DNA from: Heterobasidion occidentale
Taxonomy: Eukaryota; Basidiomycota; Agaricomycetes; Russulales; Bondarzewiaceae
NCBI GenBank assembly: GCA_039111635.1
Contig: JBCAQO010000011.1
Span: 1,240,001 to 1,304,000 of the forward strand
Length of the DNA stretch: 64,000 nucleotides
Direction of reading: 5' to 3'
Part shown: positions 35,560-47,174 of the stretch, one piece after another
How positions within the stretch are numbered: the first letter of the stretch is position 1
Layout: each line of letters opens with the position of its first letter
Notes under the pieces: model-generated
What the model was told of the DNA's origin: nothing
Database searches by the model: none
The model's input: the letters and a program-made list of their open reading frames with translations, nothing else
Program-made: the position numbers and the translations under genes

Positions 35560-38187
35560 ATGTATCCTGGAGGTATCGGACAGGAACTGCCAGCATATAT
35601 GCGCTCGTCTGACTCACTAGCGGCTTTGCAATGCTCTGAGAGTCGTCTTAGTCTCGCAACAAACGTGGATACTGCCCGCGACCAACCTCTGCAAAAACGA
35701 ATCAACTCTCTAGACAGTGTTTTATCTGAAAGCCACTTGTCTGTGCAAGGCATTGATAACGGATACTCCTCTCCTGGCGTCGTTCCGCCCTCAAGCACTC
35801 CTGATTTGACCCACCATGCTTCATCTAGTCCTACGTTGGATCGCAACGTTGACCATCCTTCTGTGATGACTCCTCTCAGCCAATCACTGGATCATCTCTC
35901 TGAATATGCAGCTGAGACGTGTTCCCCTAGTCTTACCGCGAACTTCCTTGAATCACTCGCTGAAGATGCTGATACAACTCATTTCCCCGCTTCTATGGCT
36001 CACAATGGCGAGCGATTCCCGGCATACTCTTTTTCGTCGCAAAAGACAGTCAAAAACGCCTCTGTTTGTGATACGGCCGTCTCTCTGGACAAACACCGTC
36101 CTCGTCCTAGCTCCTCAGATGTGGATGCTCTTCCAAATCCTGCTTCACTTGGTCGTGCTCTGAAACGTAGGCTCCGAGGATCTCATCCTTCTGCCAGCTT
36201 ATCTGCTCCTCTGTGCGATTTACCTGGCAACAGTCTCCCTAGTCGTACTGCCTCTCTAGCATCTGTCATGTCTGGAACAGGGAATGATGCGGACATCTCA
36301 GCCTGCGAATCATCTGTCTCCGAATCGGAATTCTCTCATTCGCAGGAGCCAAAACATAAGAAACGGAGGCTAGGACCTATCCGAATGTCCGGGAAGAGTC
36401 ATTATTTTGCAAATGAGCCAGCCACTCTCAGAAAAGCTAGATCCCTCAGGACTGAAGCGTCTATATGTCCAAGTGAAGTAGGAAGTAAACATGGTGAGGC
36501 TAAAGAAGTATGTCCTCTTCCTACTCTTGCTCATGGCGCAGGACTCATCGCACTGCTATCGGTAGAACATACCTCCTCCTGATGCTATTGAGGCGTGCCC
36601 TCCTTCCACACAAAACCGTTCTCCTTCGCCTGTTGAGGCCTTAACTACACCGTCTTCGCCTATCCGGAATTTAACTGTTCACCTCCCAATCATCCAAGTC
36701 CCTGTTGCTGAGCTTATCCCTCGGGAACCGTTGTGCGAAGAAGAGGCTGCGGAAAGGAGAGTCAAGATGTTACTTGATAGGGAACTCCAGCCGGATGGTC
36801 CGAAGCCTACGGGTGTCAAGTTGGTCTTCGTTTCTGCAGACGCGATCTGTCCATTGTCTCAAGACGTTGATGTGGACAGTGCGAAACATTCTCAGTCCTG
36901 CGAGGAGAGCGAGTCTGGGTCTCGCTCGCAAAGTACTGACGATGGAAGTACTTCAGAGGATTTGACTCTCATTGTCGGCGGAGATACGCATCTTGATGTC
37001 GATTTTCGCAACGACATGAGGACGAAGGCTATCGAGTGGATTCTAACAGTAACACTCTGTCATTTTTAACGCCAGACCCTACTAACCCGGTCATTGATGG
37101 TTCCTCCCTTGGATGAAGACTCAGCCGCCCTACGAAAGCCAAGGCTGTTTTCGAGGGATTTACATGACCAGTTCATGAACGATCCCAACACTCGGTTCCT
37201 CGCTGTCTACATGTTCGCTCGGTGCTTCTCAGCCTTGATGGCAGCAGAGGACGTACATGCTTCGGACATGTCTTCCAGCCCTGAAGCAGACGTGAAGTCC
37301 CCTGCTTTGTGCCAGGCAGATCTGGAAGAGGGCCAGCGGAGGATTGTGTGGGATCATGCTGTTGCTTCCATTGCGTTGAGCACGAAGGTCAATTCTTGAT
37401 TTTCTATGTGCCAGTCCTGTTTATGCTCGACGGCGCCCTCTTCAGATTAACCGAGACACTCTCCCGCCTCTATTACCTATATATACGCGGCACTATCTGG
37501 TTCTAGCGCCGCATGACATGTGCTACGAGGACCTCGAGGTTTGGTGCTCAGTCACAGTGTTTGAACAATTTAATTTTTGACCAACCGCTTTGTTTTTCAG
37601 CTTGCTCAACGTGAAATACTGGAAGTCTTCCAGTACAAGCTTGGTTTCGGTTCCCCTCAAGCCTTCCTGGACGAGATTTATCTCGCGATGCCGACCCTTC
37701 GCCTCCTTGTGGACTATAAGGAAGGCTGGAAAATCATAGAAAACGAGACATGGACCTATTTGTTCAAGGCAGTGCGCGGTACGCCGTTTTGACATTGCTG
37801 GCGTCGTAACAAATTGACGATCTGTTCTTTTCTGTGGACACGCAGCACCCGACATGGGCCGGTTTCCTCTCTCCGTTCTGACAGCCACTGCACTGAAGCA
37901 AAGTATAATACAATCGCTCGTTCGGAGATTCGAAAACGAGATGCAAAAGTCCTGTTCTTTGTGTGTCTTGCGAGCTCAGGTCGAAAACACGCCGCCACCA
38001 TCTGCCCTGCCGTTATCGGCTCGGACCAAAGCATACGAGGTCTCACGTGATGTTTTGACTGACTTGCGTGAGTTATTGAGGGTCTCTATAGTAGGCACAT
38101 TTACTCCTCTGCATGTATGCATTCTAATGGAAACGATAGCGGGCCTTAGAGGAATGTACGGACTGGCTGATCGGCATCTGTCAATGA
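35560..38187 (+). CDS. Cyclin-box protein with long Ser-rich N-terminus (contig 2)
   Basis: The N-terminal exon (35560-36507, 316 residues) is Ser/Pro/Asp-rich with a basic KHKKRRLGP patch, a likely nuclear localisation signal. Later exons form a divergent cyclin fold: MRTKAIEWILTV, then HDQFMNDPNTRFLAVYMFAR, then AVASIALSTK followed by INRDTLPPLLPI, then LAQREILEVFQYKLGFGSPQ (typical of the end of a cyclin N-box), and a second helical lobe (MGRFPLSVLTATALKQSIIQ). The order matches the cyclin N- and C-terminal domains, so a CDK partner role is likely; the subclass is unclear. The best end is RALEECTDWLIGICQ then TGA at 38187, which assumes a final intron with a GTCTCT donor. Without it the frame runs to 38228. 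About 700 residues in total. Confidence 0.7.
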
Positions 38188-38457
38188 TGGCGTGTAAATT
38201 ATATCTCTGTTTCTTGCTCAAATTCTAATACACCGAAATTTACTTCGTGAGACGTTCGTGCACTGCAATGCAGATGGCAATGGAAGGATCGCTCGATGAT
38301 GCGTTTCATTCTGATAGGTGACGTTTTGTCCGCCAACTGGGCCATCACGATCGGGACTGGACGGTCATGACGTCGTGCATCATAAAAATATATAAACCAG
38401 CAGAAACAACGCCGCCGACTTCATACCCCCTTCTACATATCAGCTTTTGTATCCACC

Positions 38458-38878
38458 ATGACCGACCAGATTAAAGAGGGAGATGATGTTTCGTGAGTTG
38501 AACATCCAAATTGGATCACCATGTCGACTAACGATTGTACGGCGGTAAAGCTGGAAGTGGGGCGGAGCAAATCCCTCGGGCAAGGTCGACGAAATCGTCG
38601 AAGAGGGGAAGGCGCAGGTCAAAAGCAACAAGGTCCATCTGACGCTTTCAAGTTGTTCCACTTCTAGTATTGACCTCTTCTCGGCGTGGTCAGGGTAATA
38701 CAATCTCGCGAACCGCAAGGGAGGGTGACCCCGCAGTCAAGATCACACGGAAAGGGGTGCGTGCGCCTCATCGAGGGCGTCGTCTATCCACACTCCTCCG
38801 TCATGATGTTGATCGCAACCTTTTGCCTCATAGAACGATGTTGTCAAGCTCGCCCACGAATTGAACGAAGTCGAATAA
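38458..38878 (+). CDS. HVA1/Tudor-type small protein (contig 2)
   Basis: Small basic protein matching the hypervirulence-associated protein TUDOR domain family (HVA1), common in fungi and bacteria and of uncertain function. Four exons join in phase: 38458-38492, 38551-38632, 38694-38756 and 38834-38878, giving 74 residues. The product begins MTDQIKEGDDVSWKWGGANP. It has the expected order: an N-terminal GDxVSW strand, the segment SGKVDEIVEEGKAQVKSNKG, then DPAVKIT and the closing NDVVKLAHELNEVE. The exon 2 donor (GTCCAT) is atypical but is the only one that keeps the family sequence. A TATAAA-like box (AAAAATATATAAACC) lies about 65 bases upstream. Confidence 0.85.
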
Positions 38879-39134
38879 ATAGCACGTTGTAAAGAGTTAC
38901 GATGTAATATGTCATTCACCTTTTCTTGAGGTTCACAACACGTTTTCTACACGCTGATCATGAGAGTGTTGTGGTAATGACTGAAGTTACTGGCATTTCC
39001 ACAGATCAATTTGAGCGAGTGCAATTGTTTGGTCCGAATTCTTCAAATCCCCCAAAGTCAACTAGTCAACAATGGTACAACGCCTTGTTGTACAAAAAAT
39101 CTATATTTACTCTATAGGAAACGTTTTCAGCAGG

Positions 39135-40362
39135 TCAAAGGAGCATAGCAGAAAACATATACGCACCAAATCGTGAAGCCACTACTACTTTTATTGTGTC
39201 TAGTGCTACGTCGTCGGCCGGTACCATGTTGAAGATGGGTATGTACCCAACACCAGCGTCAAAGTATGCATATCGGATCATGTAACCAGGCATTTCGTCC
39301 ATATCCACTTCTTCCTCGACTTTAAACATGGTCAATCTGTCTAGCTCCTTCACAAAGCGGTTCCACACCTGCCACCAAAATCTGTCTGGAACGTCGTCAT
39401 CGCAGTAGATCTTGCAAAATCGCAGCTCGAGACTGCGGAGCGTCCCTCTGTGCCTGACGATGAAATCTTCGATCCCGACGCTGTCTGCAAAGAACGCCCC
39501 TCGGACGGAAAGCGTGTCTAGTAACGGGTAATAGAGCTCCGAGAATGTGAATCGTGGAAGGATGCCAAATTCGTGATCACTGTGCAGAGAAAGGCACGTA
39601 AGATACGACGCTGAGCTGGGAGCGAGAATCCGGCGCTGCATTGTCGTAGACCAAAAATTGCTCAATGTTTCTTGATAGAGCGTGCCGACATAGGTACCTA
39701 TGTCGGAGAGTATGGTGATTCTAAGGTAGGCCAGTTTACCGAATGTGGCTATAAATGCAGGATGATCGTGAATATCGCTGTGTGAAGCTATAAGGTTGTC
39801 GATCGTCAATGATTTCAGGGACAATGGATGTGCCAGACTAGTGATGGCGCGGAGAATAGCCACTTGTGTTAACGATGATAAAGGGCGCTCTAGAAAGGTT
39901 GAGCTCAAAGAGTTTCGGACATGGGGAGAAAATGTGATGGTGAGAGTCTCGAGCTTAGGCAACTCGTGTAAGTTTGAGAATGCTAAGGCCAGTGTGTCCC
40001 TTATAGCTTTCTCTGCGTCAGGTTTGATCTTCGACGGACCAAGCTCGCGCACACCTGCTTTCAACATACTGTTGAGTTGCGCATCTCATATGGAACGAAA
40101 CACACGCACTGCTTTCTCTCGCATTCTCCCGGACATCTCGAAAGGCAACCTCTTTGATATGCCGAGCTATTTTCTGCGATGAAAGAAGCGCGTGAAAACC
40201 CTGCGCGCTCCTCATTGTATTCTTGACTGGGGCTCGTTGGAATGCTAGGGGCGTTGCAAGAACGCACAAAGTCTTGTTCACCAAACGGACATTGAGAATA
40301 TCGTTAGGAGATGATATTTCATTGATAACTGCTTGCAGCAATTCTGCTGGCAAAAGATTCAT
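39135..40362 (-). CDS. F-box protein with LRR-like C-terminus, frame broken (contig 2)
   Basis: Substrate-recognition subunit type of SCF ubiquitin ligases, greatly expanded in Agaricomycetes. The N-terminus MNLLPAELLQAVINEI then SPNDILNVRLVNKTLC is an F-box. The C-terminal 300 residues have repeated Leu spacing typical of degenerate LRRs (LKSLTIDNLIASHS, LTCLSLHSDHEFGI, LRSLELRFCKIYCD). The N-terminal frame (through HIKEVAFRDVRENARESS) and the C-terminal frame (from VRVFRSI) are offset by one base near 40100-40140, with no intron of sensible size between them. In this copy the C-terminal frame also has TGA at about 40089-40091, where contig 3 has TGC. The gene is therefore either a pseudogene or mis-called in a short stretch. 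The start is the Met beginning the F-box. Confidence 0.65.
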
Positions 40363-41396
40363 AGTGTATGTCGCCAATGAGATATGACTCTCTGGCAACT
40401 CGATGATTGGGTCAGCTTTTCGATGCAGACATCATTAGCAACTTTACCCACCTTCGAATCAACGAGGGGACTGTATCGTCCCCGACGCCAAGATTCACTC
40501 TGCTTTAAGTACTGTCAGTTGCAAAACCGTAGGTGACGGAGTTACATAATGAGAGGTGTTTTCGGAGGCCACGAAGAGCACGATGTTCATGACGATATGA
40601 GCAAAGACGCACCGATCGAAGCGCTGAGTGCGTAGAGCTTGAGAACGGCAAGGAAGAAGGTCCAAATTATTTACTTGTCAAGCAAAGTAGCGGACCGTCC
40701 GTGATCACATGGGAATGACTTGCTTTTTGTGCGAGGAATCGCCGAGGCGACCTATGTCCTAGAAGTGGCAGAGATGCCTTCGACATTTAGGTCATCAGCC
40801 ATCATCTGTCAGCAGCATGTTGTCGAGCGAGCGCTCGTTTTTATGAGCTTGTGGTGGATTACGACAACACTGACGATATCACTTACAGAGAAAGAAAATG
40901 CGTACGCTTGAAATCTCAGAGAGGGAAGTAGGATAGTCCTAGATGGAAAATTGAGAATTTCGTGGTGGCGCTTGATTATCGTCAGGTATATACAGGTATA
41001 TACAGGTATATACCCCCTATATAGATGACAGATTATTGAGGGTGTTTGCTATATTCCCTAGACTTGCGAGAGACATGATCTCAAGATGTTGTTTCATATC
41101 CTAGATTGTCCAGAAATGACTACAGGGTGAACTGATATATCAGTGGCATCAGACACCGGGTGGGCTCGGGACGTACGAGGAAAGATCTATCATTATAAAT
41201 GATGTTTTATGCTTGGTGTTCTAAAGAATTGCAATGAACCTTCGCACAATTCTGTGAAGCCCATTGAAGAAGGTCGTCGAAGAAAGAAACGGAGGCTGTC
41301 GGAGTATGATGGATGTTTCGTCGGAGCCACAATTATCGGCACTACGGCAGCATCCCATAGCCGCCAACTCGCTCTCCGAATTGTCGCTAAAATTCT
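40363..41396. other. F-box to RING intergenic region (contig 2)
   Basis: No gene resolved. Minus-strand fragments near 40500-40680 are hydrophobic (for example TFFLAVLKLYALSASI before a GTGCGT donor), so a small membrane-protein gene is possible but not supported. The sequence is AT-richer than its surroundings. It matches contig 3 up to 41254, where contig 3 switches to the inserted sequence. Confidence 0.35.
40983..41014. repeat. CAGGTATATA decamer repeat
   Basis: Three tandem copies of CAGGTATATA followed by a CCCCC tract. The allelic site in contig 3 (59536-59557) has two copies. Confidence 0.85.
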
Positions 41397-41696
41397 ATGG
41401 TCTCTGAATCTGCTGCACGTCCTGCGAAGCGCATAAAACTGGAGGACTCGTCGCCTCCTAACATCAAATTTGAAGAAACTCATGCTGCTGAGGCTGAAGT
41501 GGGCGAGGATCACTGTACCATATGTCTTCAACCTATCGTGGATCGTACAGTGATACCCTCTGCTCGCATGAATTCTGCTTCGAGTGTCTGATGGTGTGGT
41601 CAGGTATGTTGAGGCTTCTGGTCTGTCAAACGAAGATAACTTATGTGGCTCAGAGCAATCCCGCAGTGCCCGTTGTGCTCTCGAAACATCGGAGAC
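41397..41696 (+). CDS. RING-finger (C3HC4) protein, N-terminal part, cut by gap
   Basis: Start of a probable ubiquitin E3 ligase of the single-RING type. The N-terminus (MVSESAARPAKRIKLEDSS) has a nuclear-localisation-like PAKRIK. The RING follows at about residue 40: CTICLQPIVD, then CSHEFCFECLMVW, then across an intron (41604-41655) CPLCSRNIGD, supplying all Cys/His ligands in C3HC4 order. One base seems missing in the CCCTC run near 41561, because the frame must slip by one to join TVIP to CSHEF; nearness to the contig end makes an error likely. The spacing and the VWS...CPLC pattern recall Topors-like RINGs, but the rest of the protein is beyond the gap. Confidence 0.7.
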
Positions 41697-41796
41697 NNNN
41701 NNNNNNNNNNNNNNNNNNNNNNNNNNNNNNNNNNNNNNNNNNNNNNNNNNNNNNNNNNNNNNNNNNNNNNNNNNNNNNNNNNNNNNNNNNNNNNNN
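41697..41796. other. Assembly gap (100 N)
   Basis: Exactly 100 unknown bases. The left side is inside the RING gene and the right side is inside KIN1 exon 4, so the join is artificial. Confidence 0.98.
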
Positions 41797-42896
41797 GGAC
41801 GAGGAGGAGGGTCCGGACGAGGAGGAGGATGAGGACGGGGATGGGAGGGAGGGGGGTGGGCGCGAGCGGGGAGGGGAGGGGGAGGAGGGGAGGGGGAGTG
41901 GGCGGGATCAGGAGGATGAGCGGAATGGGGCGGATAAGGATTTTAAGCCGCTTTTCTTGAAGGGCTTGTTCAGGTACGTCGTTCGTCGGGACTCGTTGAG
42001 CGTGCTCGGGCGTGCGGAATGCTGACGGCGGTGTCCACGCTGCAGCGTCGCGACGACGTCGACAAAGTCGCCGTCCGCGATCAAGACGGACATCCGGCGC
42101 GTGCTGGACCGCATGCAGGTGCAGTACCGCGAGAACAAGACCGGGTTCGACTGCATCCACATGCCCTCGATCGACCTCACGTCCGTGCAGCACCCGCCCC
42201 CGAGCTCGACGCCGACGCCGACGCCGCGCACGGGCCGGCACCGCAAGGAGGGCTCGACGGGCTCGAACGACTCGGGCGCGCGCACCGTCGCGAGGAAGAC
42301 GTCGAAGCTGTCGTTCAGCATGGGCCGCAAGGACCGCGAGCGCGAGAACGGGAACGGGACCGGGACCGCGAGAGAGAAGGAGCTGCCCAGTCGCCCGTCG
42401 GGCGGCACCGTCTTCGCGGCGACGCCCAGCAGCGGGTCGTCGTCCTTCTTCAACGTGTCGAACTCGAACACCGTCACGGGCGAGGAGAAGCGCCAGCAGC
42501 AGCAGGGCGGCGACGCGGCGGCGAATCAGCCTGAAGACCCGCCGCGGACGCCGTCGCCGTCGAAGGGCAAGAACTTGCCGCCGATACCGCGCGACTTTGC
42601 GGCGACCCCGCAGCCCGGGCGCGCGTCGCCTTTCCCGACCGGGGAGATCGATCGCGATATCTTCGAGAGCATCGGCCAGAACACGTTGTCCGTGAGGTTC
42701 GAGATCAATATCGTCAAGGTGCGTCGCCGGCCGTCTGGGTTCTGTTTGTGTGTTGGGTGCTTTTTGCTGATGTCTGTGGGCTCTTTGACAGGTGCCCTGG
42801 TTGCCGTTGCACGGGATCCAGTTCCGCAGGGCGAGCGGCGACGGGTGGCAGTACCAGATGCTGGCGCGGAGAGTACTGACCGAATTGAAGCTCTGA
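41797..42896 (+). CDS. KIN1: Kin1-type kinase, C-terminal part (copy C)
   Basis: Begins inside exon 4 at an acidic Asp/Glu/Gly-rich stretch and continues to the end: exon 4 to 41973, exon 5 42046-42718, exon 6 42792-42896. All join in phase and there is no internal stop, so this is the cleanest version of the C-terminus. Exon 4 ends [10 protein letters not shown], exon 5 opens with [20 protein letters not shown], and the KA1-type segment [20 protein letters not shown] is complete, ending VLTELKL then TGA. It shares with copy A the GGGACCGGGACC motif in exon 5 that copy B lacks, so it probably derives mostly from the same haplotype as copy A. Confidence 0.88.
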
Positions 42897-43752
42897 TGAC
42901 GGCCTCGTCACATTTTGCGTACGCGGATGGCGCGTACGGTTGCTTCCCACTCACTCTTTTCCCCTCTTTCTCCGCCACCGTCCGCTCCTTCCCTTCTTTT
43001 CTGACTCGCTCTCACGTACGACAGACATACCAACCATAGGATCCCTACTACTGTTTTTCTTCTAGTATGCAATGTGTATATGTTCTTTTTTTTTATCGCC
43101 TCCCCTTTCGTCGTCTGGTCTAGTCACCGTCTAACGTTCCTCCCCCCCTCTCTCTTCTTTTTTCGTCCGGTTGGTTGGCTGGTTTCTTGCTCGTTATAAA
43201 AACCTCGTCCACCGGCCTCTCGCCGTCTTTCATCTCACGCCCGTCTGCCTCATCTATTAGACTGCCCACTTTCCTTACCCCCTTTTGCTCGCTTCGCTGT
43301 GCATTGTGTTGCCCGGGTGCTGCTGCCTCTGCTTATTATGCGTACACTTACACGACACCCTACACGTTTTTCTCCCCGGCAAAAGTCACGAGAAGCCTGT
43401 CTGAATCGACTGACTGTGCTTTTGTCTTGTCGCTGCTAGCTGGGTATAGAATCTAAGTTATATTTGGAGAGATGGCGAGGAGCGACGGTGAATACGGATC
43501 TTCGTCCTATTAAAGGAACCAGGCACTGAACTGCGAGACCCGTGAATATATGCAGGCTAATATATTCAACGTTGTCACCATCGTAAAGCCATCCAATCGT
43601 TCCGACATCCTGTCTGTTTTAGTACCACATCACTCTACACCGCTCTCGCTGCTACTACGATATACGCCTAGCTCGCCAAGAAACTCTCCGAGGGTCTCAG
43701 TCCGTGCGTCCGCAACACCCCCGCCCAAGAAAGCCCGAGTCACGCCACCCCC
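42897..43752. other. KIN1 3' region (copy C)
   Basis: Counterpart of 8976-9836. No gene supported. Several small deletions occur between 43340 and 43470 relative to both other copies, including in the GTACAC run. Confidence 0.5.
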
Positions 43753-44598
43753 CTAGTACGCCGAGGCCGTGGTGAAGACGGAAGACGCCCCCCCGACGGC
43801 GATGGTCGTGGTGCTGAGAACGGGGGCGTCGGAGCTTTCGATTGAGTGCGTGGCAGAGCTGGCGACCGCCTTGGTCGTTCCGCTGCGGATATGGGCGCGA
43901 CGAGCTCTCGGTGGTCGCGACGGAGGTGAGTGTCACGCCGGGGGCGGAGGATCTGATCGTGGCGGCTGAAGCCGAAGAGCTCTCGATGGGTGCACTGGTG
44001 AGGAACGTGGTACCCGCGGAGGAGCTCTCGATGGACACGATGATCGTACGTGTTATCCTTACTGAGGAGTCGCCTGTGACCGCCGAGACGAGCTCGCGAC
44101 GGGCACAGTGGTGAACGTCGCACTCGGAGCGGAAGCGGTGATCGTCACTCCCGGGGTTGAGGTTACGACTACTGTTATGGTGGTGTATGCGACGCATGAG
44201 GTGGGCGCGCTCGCGACGGAAGTGAACGTAACGCCTAGGGAAGAGGTGGCGACTGTGACCACCGAGGAGCTCTTGATAGGCTCAGCGGTGGTGGCTACGG
44301 AGGTAAAGGTCACGCCAGAGGCGGAGGTGCTGGCCGTCACGACCGAGGCCGAGCTCTTGATGGTGGGGACAGAGCTGAATGTCACGGCCGTGGCAGAGCT
44401 TTTGATGGGTCCAGCGGAGGATTGGATGGTCACCACCGAGGCAGACGTAATCCCGACAGGCGCAATGGAGCTGGTCATAGGCGCAGCCAAAGAGGAGCCG
44501 GAGCTCACGGTGGGGAAGCTCAGTGGTCGCAGGCGCAGTCGCTTCAAAAGACTAACGCGGAAAGAGCAGTGACAGCGGAAGGCAAATTTGAGTCCCAT
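43753..44598 (-). CDS. Ser/Thr-rich repeat protein, copy C
   Basis: Same protein as at 9837-10687. Three small deletions (near 43897, 44087 and 44518) shift the frame relative to copies A and B. The last one accidentally fuses the repeat body to an upstream ATG at 44596-44598. Substitutions elsewhere follow copy A. Confidence 0.4.
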
Positions 44599-46067
44599 GG
44601 TGTTGATTCAAACCAACTGAAGCGACAACACACCGAAAAGATTTGCCGATGGGCAAGGTTTGGAGCAGCGATAGCTGTAAGGGACCACAACTCATGAACA
44701 AGTGTCAAACGTAGGTCGTGAGCAAACGCGTACCTCCACTCGAGAACGCAGAGAAGGCAAATGCTAGGGCGATGAAGTTCTGCATGACGAGAATGTAGGT
44801 AATGACAACGCAGTTATTGCTTTGGCTGGAGAGCGAAATTAAAGCAGATGGTGGTCCAACCTGGATTCCTTTGCGAGGTCTTTATACATGGACTCTGTGT
44901 CTGAAGATGCAGGAAGCGGTGCATGTGCTGCATGTTGAAGCCGTCCTGCGACCGCTCGGCTGAGATGATCTAGAGATGTAATGAGTTATCTCCTCATTCC
45001 CTGTGTATGTGAGGCGCTGTGTAAGCGATTATCTAGCGACAGCGGCGTAGCAAGCCCGTTCATGTACTCAATTTCACTTCCAAGAGGACATGTTCGTCAG
45101 CCATTGATTCAATTCTACACGGATGCAGATAGATTCCTGGAAGCGCGATCATGTATTAGCACCTAGGCCAGTGTGACCGGAAAAGCTTACCTTGCAATGC
45201 ACACCTTTACGGAGTTGCCCCTAGGGGTATGTACGGTCGGGCAGAAGACAGTGGGTGGGGGTGTCAAGCGCAAGCAACGACGGTCAAAAAGTCAGTGTAC
45301 AGCACGCCGATGCCGCGGTGTACTTTGTCACGGCCCACTCTAACACAGCGTGTGCTGGTCCGAGGAACCACGGAGTCCTGAGATGCAATCACCAGAATTG
45401 CTCCCGGAATACATTCAACGTGGGGGCAAGGGCATGGTGCAGGCAGGATGTACAAAAACATTCCGCAAGGAATCCAGAGCCTGACGAAAACTTAGTGCAG
45501 GAACCCCAAGCCTTTGTTTGCGAGCCGCATCACCCCCTGACACAGATACCAACCCAGCCGTCCAAGGATCCATATTCGGCGAGATAGTATTTCGAGAGAG
45601 TGCTCACTCTGCATCAGGGCACAGGGCACACAGCCAAAGCAGTGTAGATGATCGAATGCCGCTCGTTCGTCATCTGCCCGGTAGAGATTCCGTAACGCAG
45701 AGACGACCCTGAAGGCAGTGAGATTACATCACAAAATACACAGCCGAAAAATACATGTACACACCTCCTGTTTCCCCTTCGATGACTTCTCTTCAACGCG
45801 CACAGACGTTTTATTTTGATAGATGCCCCTTGGTAGGCTCGGAGATAAACATCTGCTCCCCAGTCAGGCCGCAGAATCCTGCAGGCCCATACACAGCACA
45901 AGCGACAGTCTTTCCCGCACCCAATAATAATTCGTGCCAATCTCGAGCACAGGGACCTTATGGAGATCAGGTATCGTGTTTAAAGGAAGCACGTTGCGCG
46001 GATCACAGACGAAAATATGGTAACACCTAGATATGTAGCATGAGCAGAATCATACACCGACAGATAT
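44599..46067. other. Unresolved region, possible minus-strand exons (copy C)
   Basis: Counterpart of 10688-12159, nearly identical to copy A, with a few copy B-like positions near 44760-44775. No gene assembled. Confidence 0.3.
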
Positions 46068-46713
46068 CTAAGGGATATCTAAGCGGAGACTCACTGTCTC
46101 CGTTTCTTCCGAACAGTCTCTGTACCGTTCCAACAACGCTATTTCGTCATCATCGTGAGTTACAGACTCGAGCAGAGCCTCACTATCATTCTCCTCTCCC
46201 GGCATCAATGAGTGAAAAATGCTGGCCGGACGCATGTTATGTATGTCCTTGTCTGTGTCAGAGCGCTCAGCGATCAACGTGCGAATCGAAGAGAGAAAGG
46301 TAATAGCCAATATCGCAATTGTGGTTATCATGAGACCAATCAATCGAGTGTGGTATTCTTGACATCCAAAAAATGCGTGTGGCACACCTATAGCGCACAA
46401 TTGCGCGTCATGCAAATCGATAAAAGTCCAGGTCGTCACGCTGACTCCAGCAAGACTCGAAAACGTCACTGTCCTCCCGATTTGCAACACACACAATGCC
46501 GTCCGTATGGTCAGGGTCGAAGAAAGTGAGGTCTTCAAGCTGTGTCACATCCTGGGGAAGAAGCGGCGAACGAGGGGCTGTGCGCGAGGGGGATGGTAAG
46601 AGCAATGTCTTGCGAGTCTGTCGACGAGTTCTCAAGAAGGCGCTTTGACACAAGAAGACAGACAAGAAGGCAGGCAGAGATGAAAGGTGTGCATCCGGGG
46701 AGGATGATCACCA
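46068..46713 (-). CDS. Putative membrane protein, copy C
   Basis: Counterpart of 12160-12805 with the same one-base frame break as copy A near 46472 and an additional inserted G near 46590. The membrane span LIGLMITTIAILAITFLSSI and acidic tail are identical to copy A. Confidence 0.38.
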
Positions 46714-47174
46714 ACTGTGCTGTACACGGTTTAGGCGTCGATTCCAGAACGTCCGAGCAGAGCAGGCTGGATGAGCTATTTGATAATTAGTCCGTACTGT
46801 CAACGAAAGGATCGTAAGCTCGCTACATTATTTTAAAACCCCGAAAGCGACCCCTTCGCGAAGATCTAGTGAGGCCCTAGAAGTGCATTCGTTACCGTCA
46901 TAGTAGTAGCTTCCCTCTCCTCAGGTACCGGTTTTCAACGCACACGCGAACCCACGCGAACGCGTTTCTCGTTGTTCAACTTTTGTATCGTAGCCCTGCA
47001 GGCTTTCTAAGGCGACGACGACCCCTTGACGGCATTGAGCGCACCATTTCATAGCGTGCAGCCGATAACTCCGAGCGTGCGTAACGTTCCGACTCCTCGC
47101 ATCCACCACTCTTCAGCAAGCGCAAACGGGCTACAAACGAGTCGGAGAGTTTACAATTGGGGATCAACGTTGCA
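46714..47174. other. Divergent promoter region upstream of MON2 (copy C)
   Basis: Counterpart of 12806-13265 and almost identical to it. No gene supported. Confidence 0.35.
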
